Shown: positions 7,645 to 17,549, counted from the first letter of the stretch. The stretch: DNA of 51,592 bases from Candidatus Cloacimonadota bacterium (GCA_021108395.1 JAIOQZ010000040.1:1-51592), one strand, 5' to 3'. A program made the numbers and translations. Notes: generated by a model from the letters alone, not told the origin.

Positions 7645-9357
7645 TTATTCTTCTGCGAAGGTGAGCTTAATCACCTCACGGATGGAGGTGACTCCAGCCA
7701 ACATTTTTTCCATGGCGCTCTGGTGAAGAGTCTGCATGCCGTTTTCAATCGCCTGATTACGGATAACATCCTGGTTGGCGCCATCGAAGATGAGCTTGCG
7801 AATGTTCGCCTTCACCTCGAGCAACTCAAAGATGCCGGTACGGCCCTGATAGCCGGTGTTGTCGCAATGCACACAACCCTTGCCGATTTTCAAGTCAAGC
7901 TCGTCCACAATTTCAGGGTCGATGCCTGCCTCGATGATATCGAGCTCGGTCGGTTTGTAATTGCTCTTACAATGCGGACATATCTTGCGAACAAGACGCT
8001 GTGCCATCACCAGGTTCAGCGACGAACCGACCAGAAAGCCCGGAATACCGATGTCGATAATACGGGTGATGGTGGCGGCCGCGTCGTTGGCGTGGAGCGT
8101 GGTGAACACAAGGTGGCCGGTGAGCGAGAACTTGATGGCGATGTCGGCGGTTTCCTCGTCACGAATTTCACCGAGAAGCACGATGTCTGGGTCCTGACGC
8201 ATGACAGAGCGAAGAGCCGCGGCAAACGTAAGCCCGATGCGCTCTTTCACTTCGATCTGCGTGACACTCTCCAGACGATACTCGACCGGGTCTTCCACCG
8301 TAACGATGTTGCTCTCGATGTCCTCGATCTCTTTGAGCGCCGAGTGAAGTGTCGTTGACTTGCCCGAACCAGTGGGACCGGACACGATGATGATACCGTA
8401 GGGACGGAATATCCACTTGCGGAACACTTTGTAATGGGCCTCCTCGAAACCGAGCGTGCCGAGCGTAAACCCGAATTCGCCCTTGTCGAGCAGACGCATC
8501 ACGACCTTCTCGCCCAGCACTGTCGGCACAATGGACACACGCACGTCAACGCTCTTGACAGAGGTCTTGAGCGCAATATGGCCATCCTGAGGCAGACGGC
8601 GCTCGGCGATGTTGAGCTTGGACATCACCTTGGTGAGTGAGACAAGCCCTGAGTGCATACCTATGGGCGGTGACATCACCTCGCGCAAGGCGCCGTCGAT
8701 GCGGAACCGTACACGAGTGTTCTTCGAGAGTGGCTCGATGTGAATGTCGGTGGTGTTAGACTTGATAGCCTCTTTGATGATGAGGTTCAGCAGTTTTACC
8801 ACCGGGGCGTTTGCAGTCGAGCCATCCTTCTCGAGGTTGATCTCTTCTTCTTCATCGTCAACCGCCACGAAGTCGAACGCGCCCACAGCGTCATCCACCT
8901 CGGAAGAGGTGCGAATCGATTTGTAGTGCCGTTCGAGTGAGTCTCGAAGCAACATCTCGCCGATGATCACTGCCCGCGGCGGTTTGGGCAACATCTTCGT
9001 CAGGCCGTCATGGATGATGATATTCTCAGGATCCGTCATCGCCACAATGATGGAATCAGGGTCTTCGCGCAAGGCGATGACCCGATTCTCTACGGCGAAC
9101 GGCTCTGGAATCAGCTTGACTACCGATGCTTTGATATCAACCACATCTTCTTCAGTGGCAATATCCAGATCCAGTTGCAGGTGGAGGCCATCGAGCAGCT
9201 GCTTCTCGGTGATGTAGCCCAGCTTGATGAGGGTCTCGCCGATTTTCATGGCGAAATTGCCCTGCTTCAGCAACGCTTCCTTGATCTGGTCATCGTCACA
9301 ATAGCCCTTGTGGACGAGAACCTCTCCGAGGCGCGCAAATTGCGGGTTAAACGACAT
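7645..9357 (-). CDS. pilB: Type IV pilus assembly ATPase PilB/GspE
   Basis: This 570-aa AAA-type secretion ATPase has an N-terminal MshEN/GspE_N domain (about 1-150). Walker A is GPTGSGKSTT (about 327-336), the Asp box is TVEDPVEY, Walker B is DPDIVLLGEIRDEET and the His box region is TGHLVFTTLHAND. The zinc-binding Cys set of PilB/GspE is present as CPHC and CVHC. It powers pilus extension at the cytoplasmic face of PilC. The ATG follows an AAGGAGAG site. Confidence 0.96.
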   Translation of the reverse strand: MSFNPQFARLGEVLVHKGYCDDDQIKEALLKQGNFAMKIGETLIKLGYITEKQLLDGLHLQLDLDIATEEDVVDIKASVVKLIPEPFAVENRVIALREDPDSIIVAMTDPENIIIHDGLTKMLPKPPRAVIIGEMLLRDSLERHYKSIRTSSEVDDAVGAFDFVAVDDEEEEINLEKDGSTANAPVVKLLNLIIKEAIKSNTTDIHIEPLSKNTRVRFRIDGALREVMSPPIGMHSGLVSLTKVMSKLNIAERRLPQDGHIALKTSVKSVDVRVSIVPTVLGEKVVMRLLDKGEFGFTLGTLGFEEAHYKVFRKWIFRPYGIIIVSGPTGSGKSTTLHSALKEIEDIESNIVTVEDPVEYRLESVTQIEVKERIGLTFAAALRSVMRQDPDIVLLGEIRDEETADIAIKFSLTGHLVFTTLHANDAAATITRIIDIGIPGFLVGSSLNLVMAQRLVRKICPHCKSNYKPTELDIIEAGIDPEIVDELDLKIGKGCVHCDNTGYQGRTGIFELLEVKANIRKLIFDGANQDVIRNQAIENGMQTLHQSAMEKMLAGVTSIREVIKLTFAEE

Positions 9358-9379
9358 TTACTCTCCTTGGATATACCTG

Positions 9380-11428
9380 CTAATGGTAGTTCAGCATTAT
9401 TATCGTGCAGTTATCGGTTATCTCGGTACCATACAGAATGAAGGTCAGATCGACTGGCGTCTCGCCTGGTGGCGGTATAGCCCCCGGGCACTCGTACATC
9501 TGGAACAGAATGCGAGCTATAGCGAGGCCATCATAATTGGTCTTGATGAAATCTGGGCCCATATCTGTCTGGAATTCGGGATCGGGGTTGATGAATATGC
9601 CACGGGTGGCGTTGCACTGGATAATGGCGTCGTGCAGGTAGTTACCCTCCGAGTCCCTCACAATGCAGTGAACCTCGGCAATCTTGTCGCTGGTGTCTGG
9701 GGGGACCCAGTCCACATGCTGAGGAATCGGGTCGCAATCGAGCGTTGGCTGGTTCATAGGAAGCTTAAGCTCCGCTATGACGCTACATCCCATCGATGTG
9801 GCGCGAACGGTGATGATGTCGTTGGAATGGCTGCCGTCGTAGATGACGTAGCTGAACGCCACACCCGGCAGCGAGTCGCCGTCAACGCTGATGTTGCCGG
9901 TGTACCCCGAAGCGTTCACGGTTACAGAATCCAGTTCGGGATTCATCAGCTCGAAGAAAACGGCGGTTCCGTTAGTCACGGCGTTGCTGTTCGAGTCGGT
10001 CACATAAGCCGATATTCCAACCTGCCAGAGGCCGGAGCCATAGGCAGTGCCGGTATCGTATTCGCCAATACCAAGCTCAATGTCCTCCGGCAGACCAGCC
10101 TTGATAACGATGTTGCCCTTGGTGGAGCTGATGCGTTCGCCGGCTTCATTGTATGTATAGGCCTCGACGGTGATGGGGCCGGACACTGTGCCACTGTTGA
10201 TGGAAGCCGTGGCCAGACCGTTGAAGACAGGGACGCCCACCGAGTCGCCGGGAGCATAAACCACGCCGTCAATGTGGGCCTCATCGGGAGGGGTAAGGGC
10301 GAAGGTGAACCACACCGTCATATCATCGGTAATCATGTTACCGCTCATGTCCAGCAGGTACACCTGCAAGGGGGCGGACTCTACGCCACCGGTACCTTGC
10401 TGGTCGATCTCTATCGCGTCGGGGGGGAACTGGATTCTGCTCACTTCATCTGACGCGATGACAATGGCCGCATTGGCGCTGGCCGAGTCGCAGGCAGCGG
10501 TGACAGTGGCAAGGCCTGCCTCGACACCGGACGAGAAGGAGACAGTCGCCGTTCCGCTGGTGTCTGTGGCGGCGCTTGCGGGGATGTCACCCAGGTCGGC
10601 AGTGAAGGTCACGGTGGCCTGTTCGCGTATCGTGTTGTTAAAACGGTCTTTAACTGTTGCGGTCACAGTCGTTTCTTCACCAACGTTAATCGGCTCTGTC
10701 GGCACTGTCATGTTGATGGAAATGCCTGTGCCGGGGATAATATCCACAAGGCGTTCCGCGTCGTGAGCGCCAAGAGTGGCCTTGATGGTTGCCTCGCCCT
10801 TCTGGGTGCCGCTGTTATAGTACACCTTGGCGATACCGTTCGAGGTCGTCGCCATTTGGCGCGTACCAAGATCGCCGCCTTCAAGCAAGGTGAAGTAGCC
10901 GCGGTCACAGTCGAAAACTACCTGTGTACCATCGTCAACGGGCAAGCCGTGCTCGGTGATGACTGTAGCGGTTATCTGCATGGCGGTGTCCACAATCAGA
11001 ATATTGCTGCCCACTGTCATGTTAATTTCCCCGATTTCGGGCGCTTGCTTGATGGTGACTTGAGCTGTCTCGCTGTCGCCACCCACGAAGGCGAATATCT
11101 CGGAGACGCCCTCCTGGTTGCTGTCCCAGAACAATGCTTCGGCGACGCCCGAACTGTCGGTGTCTTTGTAGGCTTCAATCGTGCCGAGGCTCGATTTGAA
11201 CGAGACACGCTGGCCGGGCACGGGGAACCCGTTGTTGTCTTTCACATAGACCCAAACGGTGGAGAAGGTAATGTTGTTATCGGCATAGATGGTATCTGGA
11301 TTGACTTCCATCCGTGCTATACTGTGCGTGACCGGATCTCCGGCACGGTCGTCACAGGCGACAATCAGGAGCGCTGCCATGACGGAAAAGATCAGGAGCG
11401 CCGCAGGTAGGAATTTTTTCCAATTCAT
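9380..11428 (-). CDS. Lipoprotein with multiple invasin/Big-type Ig-like repeats
   Basis: The 682-aa product has a lipoprotein signal (MNWKKFLPAALL...) with lipobox LIVAC, the Cys at about residue 25. The rest is a string of roughly five to six bacterial Ig-like (invasin/Big_1 type) domains. Each carries motifs such as VTATVKDRFNN, TDTSGTATVSFSSG and NGIAKVYYNSG, typical of the fold. It lies between the secretin and pilB genes (12-base and 22-base gaps) and so is part of the pilus operon. It could brace the secretin, act as a surface adhesin or serve as a large pilotin-like partner. That role is inference from position; the Ig and lipoprotein calls come from sequence. Confidence 0.85.
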   Translation of the reverse strand: MNWKKFLPAALLIFSVMAALLIVACDDRAGDPVTHSIARMEVNPDTIYADNNITFSTVWVYVKDNNGFPVPGQRVSFKSSLGTIEAYKDTDSSGVAEALFWDSNQEGVSEIFAFVGGDSETAQVTIKQAPEIGEINMTVGSNILIVDTAMQITATVITEHGLPVDDGTQVVFDCDRGYFTLLEGGDLGTRQMATTSNGIAKVYYNSGTQKGEATIKATLGAHDAERLVDIIPGTGISINMTVPTEPINVGEETTVTATVKDRFNNTIREQATVTFTADLGDIPASAATDTSGTATVSFSSGVEAGLATVTAACDSASANAAIVIASDEVSRIQFPPDAIEIDQQGTGGVESAPLQVYLLDMSGNMITDDMTVWFTFALTPPDEAHIDGVVYAPGDSVGVPVFNGLATASINSGTVSGPITVEAYTYNEAGERISSTKGNIVIKAGLPEDIELGIGEYDTGTAYGSGLWQVGISAYVTDSNSNAVTNGTAVFFELMNPELDSVTVNASGYTGNISVDGDSLPGVAFSYVIYDGSHSNDIITVRATSMGCSVIAELKLPMNQPTLDCDPIPQHVDWVPPDTSDKIAEVHCIVRDSEGNYLHDAIIQCNATRGIFINPDPEFQTDMGPDFIKTNYDGLAIARILFQMYECPGAIPPPGETPVDLTFILYGTEITDNCTIIMLNYH

Positions 11429-11440
11429 GATTCCTCCGGG

Positions 11441-12814
11441 TTACTCCGTCTCATGGAGAAGACGGGTTTCAAGGCGTTCGTCGATTTCAAAACTGGCTTG
11501 TTCTTCGCCAAGATTCACCACGCGAGGCGTAATCTCGATGATTAAGTCAGTGGTTCTCATTGTTTCTACGTTGTGCGTAAAGAAACCACCGATGAAGGGA
11601 AGGTCACCCAGGAAAGGAACCTTGCTTGTCGTTGTGATGAGCTGATTGGAAAGCAGGCCACCCACGATAATTTTGCTGCCGTTGGGCACGGTAACGGTGG
11701 TTTCCACCTCGCGAGTCTTGGTGCGCGGCACGCTGCCGTTCACCAATTCCACCACCGAACTCACCTCGGGCGCGATGCGGGTGGTGATGAGGCCGGCGGC
11801 ATTGATCTTGGGCACCACGGTCAGCTTGATGCCAACCTCTTCGCGCTCTACCGCGAAATCGTTATCCATGTCCCGTACAACGAAGGGGATAATCTCACCG
11901 ATCAAGATGCTGGCTTCTTCGCCGTTCAGGGCGGTGAGACGCGTGTCTGTCAGCAGTTGAGCCGCGTTGTTCTGCAACAGCCAGTCGATAGTGACATCGA
12001 AGGCATAGAGCTGGCGGCTGAAGTGGCCGAAGTTTTCCCAGTCGTCCATCTTCTGGAAATACTGGCCGTCGGGAAGCACGCCCAAAGTTTGCGTATCACC
12101 GTGCGTCAGGTTGCTGGTGGCGTCGGTGTAAGCGTAGGGAAGGCCGAAGCCGTCGGCGGTCATCGGATCTTCGGCGAGAATCGTTGTGAGGCTGTTGAGC
12201 CGCGACCAGTCGATACCGAGTTTCTTCGAATCATCGATTGAAATCTCGATGAGACGAGCGCGAATCTCGATCTGCTTCTGCGGAATGTCGATCTCTTCGA
12301 TGCGCTTGGCAATCTCGGAATAGGTTTCTGGGTTGGCGCGCAACAATATGGAGTTCTGGGCAGGCAGAGCCACGGCGTCGCCGGGCATGATGTCCAGAGC
12401 ATCCACAACAACTTCAACGTCGAGATAGTTGAGCCTGATTACATAACTGCGCTCACCAACCTCTTCCTCGATCAAGTCCCTGGCGCCCACCAGGAAGGTG
12501 TTATCGCCAATGAGACGATATGACAGGCCTACAGACTTGACCACGAGTGAAAGAGCCTGCTCGATAGGGACATCACTGAGATGGATGGTAACCCTTTGCT
12601 CTACAGCCTTGTCTTCGTCGGAAATCTGCGGTATGGCGAGAACTATGTTCGTCTCACTGAGATCGGCCATAGTGGTCAGTACATTGGAAAGAGCGCCGTC
12701 TTCCACGTTCAAAGTGATTTTTCTGTTCAGCAAGTCCATGTCCTGAGCTTGCAGAGCGACAAGCGCGAACAAACAGGTGAACAGTAAAATCCACGTTGCT
12801 TTTGAATTCAACAT
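11441..12814 (-). CDS. pilQ: Secretin (PilQ/GspD family)
   Basis: The 457-aa product has a signal peptide (to about LQAQD). A short N-domain resembles STN/N0 (VEDGALSNVLTTMADLSETNIV, about 37-60), followed by an N1/KH-like unit (IRLNYLDVEVVVDALD). The C-terminal secretin core (about 190-440) includes ETTVTVPNGSKIIVGGLL and KVPFLGDLPFIGGFF, the family signature. It forms the outer-membrane gate for the pilus. It is shorter than most PilQ (600-750 aa): AMIN domains are absent and there is one periplasmic N-domain pair only. Confidence 0.93.
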   Translation of the reverse strand: MLNSKATWILLFTCLFALVALQAQDMDLLNRKITLNVEDGALSNVLTTMADLSETNIVLAIPQISDEDKAVEQRVTIHLSDVPIEQALSLVVKSVGLSYRLIGDNTFLVGARDLIEEEVGERSYVIRLNYLDVEVVVDALDIMPGDAVALPAQNSILLRANPETYSEIAKRIEEIDIPQKQIEIRARLIEISIDDSKKLGIDWSRLNSLTTILAEDPMTADGFGLPYAYTDATSNLTHGDTQTLGVLPDGQYFQKMDDWENFGHFSRQLYAFDVTIDWLLQNNAAQLLTDTRLTALNGEEASILIGEIIPFVVRDMDNDFAVEREEVGIKLTVVPKINAAGLITTRIAPEVSSVVELVNGSVPRTKTREVETTVTVPNGSKIIVGGLLSNQLITTTSKVPFLGDLPFIGGFFTHNVETMRTTDLIIEITPRVVNLGEEQASFEIDERLETRLLHETE

Positions 12815-12839
12815 TCCTTACTCCTTGATTCGTGTATGT

Positions 12840-13376
12840 TTACCAATTTAAATCAGTGCTGGTTTCGTCTGTCTGTAATATCGCGGGCTTCTCGGGAATC
12901 GGGGAAATCTCGAGCACACCCTGATAGCCATTGTTCTGGAACACGATTTTGCCCTTCTGAATCGAAGAGATCGTGCCGAACTCGAAAGCGTCGCCCACAT
13001 GGTAGTTCGTGCGAATGCCTTTGTGCTCAATGGTGGCAAGCTGTTGGCCGCTGTGGGTAATGTATGTACCCGCCAGGCGCACCTGCGATTCCACTTCACG
13101 ACGCCACTGCATCTCGTAGTCCACAATCGTCTTCACGATCAGGTTCTGTTCGAGAGGGTCTTTGGTGACGGTGAACACAAAGTTCTTGCGATCCTGAATC
13201 GAGGTCTCAATCTGCTTGATCTCATTCTTGAGGTCGTCGCTGATGCCCACATGGGTATCGGGCTCTGCGGGGTACTGCTGGCATTCCTGATACCACATGA
13301 AGTCCTTTACGCCAAACACGATGATCATTACGAAGACGATAGCGATTGCGAAATCCTTGATGTATCTGCCTTCCAT
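12840..13376 (-). CDS. PilP-like pilus alignment protein
   Basis: The 178-aa product has one N-terminal membrane helix (DFAIAIVFVMIIVFGV, about 8-23). The C-terminal half resembles PilP: DPLEQNLIVK, then VRLAGTYITHSGQQLATIEHKG, YHVGDAFEFGTISSIQKGKIVFQ, a small beta barrel pattern. PilP links PilN/PilO in the inner membrane to PilQ. Classical PilP is a lipoprotein; this one has a membrane anchor and no lipobox. Its start overlaps the pilO stop, and it is followed by pilQ, the usual order. Confidence 0.75.
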   Translation of the reverse strand: MEGRYIKDFAIAIVFVMIIVFGVKDFMWYQECQQYPAEPDTHVGISDDLKNEIKQIETSIQDRKNFVFTVTKDPLEQNLIVKTIVDYEMQWRREVESQVRLAGTYITHSGQQLATIEHKGIRTNYHVGDAFEFGTISSIQKGKIVFQNNGYQGVLEISPIPEKPAILQTDETSTDLNW

Positions 13377-13969
13377 TATGCCTCCTCCTTCCTCACCTTG
13401 AAAGTGGAAAGGTCAAGCGTCACGCGGTAGCGCGTGGCTATTTCCTCCACCTCGCCGGCGGCTTCGGCTTCGGCCTGGGCCAATAGCTTCTTGTCTTCAC
13501 GAATGGGCAAAACGTCGAACGTGTTGATACGAATGATCATATCTGAACGTTCGAGCTTGGTAACGAATTGGCCAAGCTGCACATAGGTGCACTCGAACAC
13601 TATCGTGAACTGATGCTCCATCACCTTGCCAGGCGAGTAAGACTCCTTGGGCGAGAGGCTGACGACTGGAATCTTGAGCGTGTCGGCGAAATTGCCCAAC
13701 TGGTTGACGAACGCATTGATGTCTTCAGCCGGGAACTTTTCGGTCTCGGAGTCGGTGATGCTGTTACGAATCACCCTGGAAACCCCGGACAGCTCCCGAT
13801 TGAGCACCTGAGCGCTGTTCAGCCTGTCGATCGCCTTGCCAATCCGTCTGTCGAATTTCTTGATATCCTTGATTTGACCCTTGATCATCAAATTGCCCGT
13901 ATAGAAGAAAACGAAACTGAGCAGGATGATGCCTAAGAGAACGATCAGGTATTTTTCCTTATACTGCAT
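13376..13969 (-). CDS. pilO: PilO-like pilus alignment protein
   Basis: The 197-aa product has an N-terminal transmembrane helix (YLIVLLGIILLSFVFFYTG, about 7-25), a coiled-coil segment (about 30-60) and a C-terminal ferredoxin-like fold (VVSLSPKESYSPGKVMEHQFTIVFECTYVQLGQFVTKLERSDMIIRINTFDV). These are standard for PilO. The hydrophobic FxxxLERSDMIIRI stretch is the clearest family mark. It lies between pilN and the PilP-like gene and forms the inner-membrane dimer with PilN. Confidence 0.85.
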   Translation of the reverse strand: MQYKEKYLIVLLGIILLSFVFFYTGNLMIKGQIKDIKKFDRRIGKAIDRLNSAQVLNRELSGVSRVIRNSITDSETEKFPAEDINAFVNQLGNFADTLKIPVVSLSPKESYSPGKVMEHQFTIVFECTYVQLGQFVTKLERSDMIIRINTFDVLPIREDKKLLAQAEAEAAGEVEEIATRYRVTLDLSTFKVRKEEA

Positions 13970-13971
13970 GA

Positions 13972-14547
13972 TCAGTCCTCCTCTCGTGCCACACAGGCTA
14001 TTTCGAACTTCACGATGTCGGTGTCCTTCTCTTTGTCCTTCCTCGATTTCTCGAAGTAGATCTCGGGGAAATCGATCGCGATCTGCTCGTTGTTCTGTAG
14101 ATCGTTGATGAATCCCTCGATGATGAGGTCAAGCTCCTGCTGCTCACGATCGAGCGGTGTAATACCGAAGAGCTTGAGAACGCCGTTCTTGTAGGTAAAT
14201 TTCTCGATGGCGATTTTATCGTCGGTCTGTTCGGAAAAAGCAACCAGCTTTTTCGCCCAGAAGATACGGTTACGCGAAATCTCGGCGATCTTCTGGAGAT
14301 CCTCTGCCGAAAGGTAGTCGCCGCTTGTCTGGTACTTCTCGATCTGGCTATTGATGTCGGCCAGAACATCTCTGCGGAAATCGACCTTCTTCTGCATAGT
14401 GTATCTGAGGTAAAACACACCGCCGTAGAGTATGAGGAATAAAACAACGAAGCTGATGACCGTATTGCGGAATGTTCGCGCCTCAGCCTCGGCCTGCTGT
14501 TTCAATTCACCGTACTTGTTTAGATTGATTTTGAAGAAAAATTTCAT
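13972..14547 (-). CDS. pilN: PilN-like pilus alignment protein
   Basis: The 191-aa product starts FFFKINLNKYGEL, close to the FN(L)LP N-terminal motif of PilN that binds PilM. One membrane helix follows (TVISFVVLFLILYGGVFYL, about 29-47), then a coiled coil and a mixed alpha/beta C-terminus. The position directly after pilM and before pilO supports the call. The INLNK motif deviates from the canonical INLLP. Confidence 0.82.
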   Translation of the reverse strand: MKFFFKINLNKYGELKQQAEAEARTFRNTVISFVVLFLILYGGVFYLRYTMQKKVDFRRDVLADINSQIEKYQTSGDYLSAEDLQKIAEISRNRIFWAKKLVAFSEQTDDKIAIEKFTYKNGVLKLFGITPLDREQQELDLIIEGFINDLQNNEQIAIDFPEIYFEKSRKDKEKDTDIVKFEIACVAREED

Positions 14548-14555
14548 ATGTACTC

Positions 14556-15626
14556 CTATTCCGGTCTCATCGCCAGGCCGATGGCCAGGGCGAGCTGGGG
14601 ATCCTGCGTATCCCGGAATTTATCTGGCATTTCGAGATTGACGAACGGATTGAACACCTCGGTAGGAATGTTAATCGCCTTTTCGAGGTATTCGGGCAGA
14701 CCCGATATCTTGGCCGAGCCACCCACAAGAAGAACCTTGCGGAAATCGCTGTTGCCTGCTTCTTTTACGTAGAAACGCAACGAGCGGCGAACCTCGACGG
14801 CGATTTGTTCGACTGTCGATTTTTCGGCGATGTCGAGCACTGCGCCGGTGGATTCGGTTTCCTGTGCCTCGTCGCCGAGACCATGCTCGATCTTGAAGCG
14901 CTCGGCATCCTCGAAGCTAATGTCACGCTGGCGCATGATATCCCTGGTCATATGGAAGCCGCCCCATGGAATATCGCGGGCAAAGAACTTCGCATTGGCG
15001 CCATAGATGATCATGTTGGTCTTGTGAGCGCCGATGTTGAGGATGATGTGCGTACCCTCTTCCGACAGCGTATTGAGTGCATAGCAATTGGCTATGGCCA
15101 ACGATTCCACGTCAACCAAGCCGGGCGCCACTCCCGCCTGCTGTAGAATATCGGTATGCTCACTCAGCATGCTCTTGGTCGAAGCGGCCAACAAGATGTT
15201 CATGTTGTTGGTCTTCTCCTCGACATTGAGCACCTGGAAGTCGAGAAGCATCTCGCCGCCGCTGATGGGCAGGTGCTTCTTCGCTTCAAAGAACAACGCG
15301 CTTTCCAGTTCCTCTTCGGGCAAAAAGATCGTCTTGATCTGCTTGAGCGAAGTGTTGTCGCCCCCAATGGAGCTCACCAGCCGCTTGATGCTGCGCGGTT
15401 TCATCCGAAGCGACTTGAATATGTCGATCAGGCTGGTGGGGAAGCGATCTTTGCGAAGATCCGAGATGGAGTATTCCACTCCATCGGGAATCGTTGGCTT
15501 AATCGCGTAATTCAGGAGCTTGAATCCATCGTGCATACGCTTCAGGTGCACAAGCTTGATGCTGTGCGAGCCGATGTCGAGACCGACAGACTCCTTGAAA
15601 CGCTTAACCTTGTGTTTCTTAGCCAT
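14556..15626 (-). CDS. pilM: PilM actin-like pilus assembly protein
   Basis: The 356-aa product has the actin-like phosphate-1 loop VGLDIGSHSIKLV (about residues 14-26), a second nucleotide motif NIGAHKTNMIIY and a C-terminal VLLVGGSAKISGLPEYLEK, as in PilM/FtsA-like ATPases. It is cytoplasmic, binds the PilN N-terminus and couples the alignment complex to the motor. Length and gene order are normal. It is 75 bases downstream of the last giant minor-pilin-like gene and begins the classical pilMNOPQ block. Confidence 0.94.
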   Translation of the reverse strand: MAKKHKVKRFKESVGLDIGSHSIKLVHLKRMHDGFKLLNYAIKPTIPDGVEYSISDLRKDRFPTSLIDIFKSLRMKPRSIKRLVSSIGGDNTSLKQIKTIFLPEEELESALFFEAKKHLPISGGEMLLDFQVLNVEEKTNNMNILLAASTKSMLSEHTDILQQAGVAPGLVDVESLAIANCYALNTLSEEGTHIILNIGAHKTNMIIYGANAKFFARDIPWGGFHMTRDIMRQRDISFEDAERFKIEHGLGDEAQETESTGAVLDIAEKSTVEQIAVEVRRSLRFYVKEAGNSDFRKVLLVGGSAKISGLPEYLEKAINIPTEVFNPFVNLEMPDKFRDTQDPQLALAIGLAMRPE

Positions 15627-15701
15627 AATCCCTCTTTGTCTATGTGATGTTCTGTGTCATTATATATGGCCGATTAATTCGACCCTCTCTCTGTTTTCGC
15701 A

Positions 15702-17549
15702 TCAGAATGAACTCGGCGGACGCTGGAACCGAATCGCCACTCCCTCATAAAGCCCCTGGCTGCCGACAATGCTCACCTCGGGGAAGTTGGGTGGCGGATG
15801 ATTGATGAAGCGCCGATCGTAATGATAGTCTTTATCGTAACCCACGCCGTTTTTGCCGTTGGGTGTTCCCGGTGCATTGAGGCCCCAGGCCGGCGGCGGA
15901 CCATAGCGGTAGCCGTCGAGGTCCCACCAGCCGGTATCGAGCGGGTCGCCGCCGCTGCGATGCACAAAGCCGCGCCGCATCTGCGCCACAGAGCCGAACA
16001 GGTGAATCAAGCCGCGCTCTTTGACAGGCAGCGCCTCTGGCCATAGCGGGTTGTACCACGGGTAGTCTGGGCCTTGCGGGTCGTTCATGGCGGCATAGTT
16101 GTAACCGCCGCCGCCCTTGGCCGGCCAGGGCCAATATGGCGGGTCAGCCGGCGGATAGTAACCCAGATGCAGGTCGATGTTGTCGAAATACTCGCCCTGG
16201 TACCAGGTGTTCGGCGTTGACTGATGGGGATACTGATACTCGAAACTGAAAACGCCGTCCTGGTGGGGATCGCCCTGGCCATTGCCCAGCGCGGCCAGAG
16301 CGCCGTAGATGTAGATGCCTTCGTTATAGTCATCGCAGTTGGGGCGATGGCGCACACTGTCGACCGGGTTTTTGTATCCATACTGTATCAAAATCGACTT
16401 GGCGGCCACCAACCCGAGGTAATCGCGCTGGTTTTCGCTTTCGCTGCCTGAGCCATCGGGTGGGACGCCAGGTGTTGTGTGGTGGTAGGTAATGTCTCCC
16501 GCCAACTTCATGGTGCCTTCGGTGGCCCAAGTCATCGCGCCTCTGCACACACCTTTAATCCACAGCTCGTCTGACTCGACAAGAAAGGTGGCGCCATTGC
16601 CGATGCTGCTACCGGCGCTAACCCATGTAGTGTCCCGCAGAGCGAGATAATTGTAGCCCAGCGAATCGCCGATGGGGCCGTATGGCGGGTACAGGTTGTA
16701 AACAAACAAAGTATCTGGCTCTAATATATCGAAAGTAGCGAGTTGCGCCGTATATGAAGCGCCCTCGATGGTGACAAAGGAGATGGGATGTATCGACCAC
16801 ATGTGCGTTCCGTTTTGGCGGATCAGGTTCATCGAAGGGCTGAAGTCGATCTCAGGAGCGTGCTCTGTGTAGCCGTCGAGAAATACCTGATCTGGATTGG
16901 GAGCGCCATCGGAGCAAATCTCGCCCGCCGTGCTCACATGCCCGTGAAACGTCGGCCACCCGCCCACGTTTTGTAGCCAGATGTCGGTGTTGCTGTGTAC
17001 GCGGCCCCAGAGCTCGTCGTAACCATAAAAATAGACAGGGTCGTTGTTGACTGACTCGTCGGTGTTGGTGAGGTACATATAACCGGCGAAGGTTTGCCGC
17101 TGCACTGTCTTGCGCCCGAACGTCTCGACCGGTGATTTATGCCGCGAGCCACCGAAGCTCGTACTCGATGAGCGGGTGCGGAATGCCCGCACCAGGGTGG
17201 TAATCCCGCGCCGTGTATAAACCTGCAGGCCGCCTTGCAGTTGCGCCCGCCCGATTTTTGTTTTTATCGCGAAGGTGGTGCGAGAAAGCCCGTTGTGAAT
17301 CTCGACGTAGCGCACCGGCAGCGTCAGGTTATCGATGCTGCTGGGCAGAAAAGAGTTGGCCACGTTCCCGCGGCGGATGTCGGAGCGCAACAGACTGAGC
17401 TCCTGCACCTGGTCGAGCTGATAGAGGGCGGCGTTGGCGTCGCGCCCCGCCACCATCGACATACTGAGCCCGGAGATGAGCGCAACGATGCTCACAAGTA
17501 TCGCAATAGCTATCTCGCCTTTTTCATTGGCCACATGCGGACGTTTCAT
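15702..17549 (-). CDS. Giant PilX/GspK-like minor pilin paralogue 3 (last of tandem trio)
   Basis: The 615-aa product starts NEKG followed by a hydrophobic stretch (EIAIAILVSIVALISGLSM, about 11-29) and then GRDANAALYQLDQVQEL. This layout recalls PilX/GspK minor pilins (prepilin-like Gly, hydrophobic helix, then ERMAGNxRD-like). Residue +5 is Ala, not Glu, as in GspK. The exported part has WGRVHSNTDIWL (about 181-192) and GGWPTFHGHVSTAG, shared with the two neighbours, and a C-terminal RFQRPPSSF tail. It resembles DUF4900-type proteins. It has an AAGGAGGAG ribosome binding site. Placement in the pilus operon suggests a pilus tip or cargo role; this is inferred. Confidence 0.75.
   Translation of the reverse strand: MKRPHVANEKGEIAIAILVSIVALISGLSMSMVAGRDANAALYQLDQVQELSLLRSDIRRGNVANSFLPSSIDNLTLPVRYVEIHNGLSRTTFAIKTKIGRAQLQGGLQVYTRRGITTLVRAFRTRSSSTSFGGSRHKSPVETFGRKTVQRQTFAGYMYLTNTDESVNNDPVYFYGYDELWGRVHSNTDIWLQNVGGWPTFHGHVSTAGEICSDGAPNPDQVFLDGYTEHAPEIDFSPSMNLIRQNGTHMWSIHPISFVTIEGASYTAQLATFDILEPDTLFVYNLYPPYGPIGDSLGYNYLALRDTTWVSAGSSIGNGATFLVESDELWIKGVCRGAMTWATEGTMKLAGDITYHHTTPGVPPDGSGSESENQRDYLGLVAAKSILIQYGYKNPVDSVRHRPNCDDYNEGIYIYGALAALGNGQGDPHQDGVFSFEYQYPHQSTPNTWYQGEYFDNIDLHLGYYPPADPPYWPWPAKGGGGYNYAAMNDPQGPDYPWYNPLWPEALPVKERGLIHLFGSVAQMRRGFVHRSGGDPLDTGWWDLDGYRYGPPPAWGLNAPGTPNGKNGVGYDKDYHYDRRFINHPPPNFPEVSIVGSQGLYEGVAIRFQRPPSSF

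Noticed and set aside
9308-10453. A 381-codon plus-strand frame over the Ig lipoprotein
   Set aside because: Antisense to a gene with clear signal peptide and Ig motifs; no family features.
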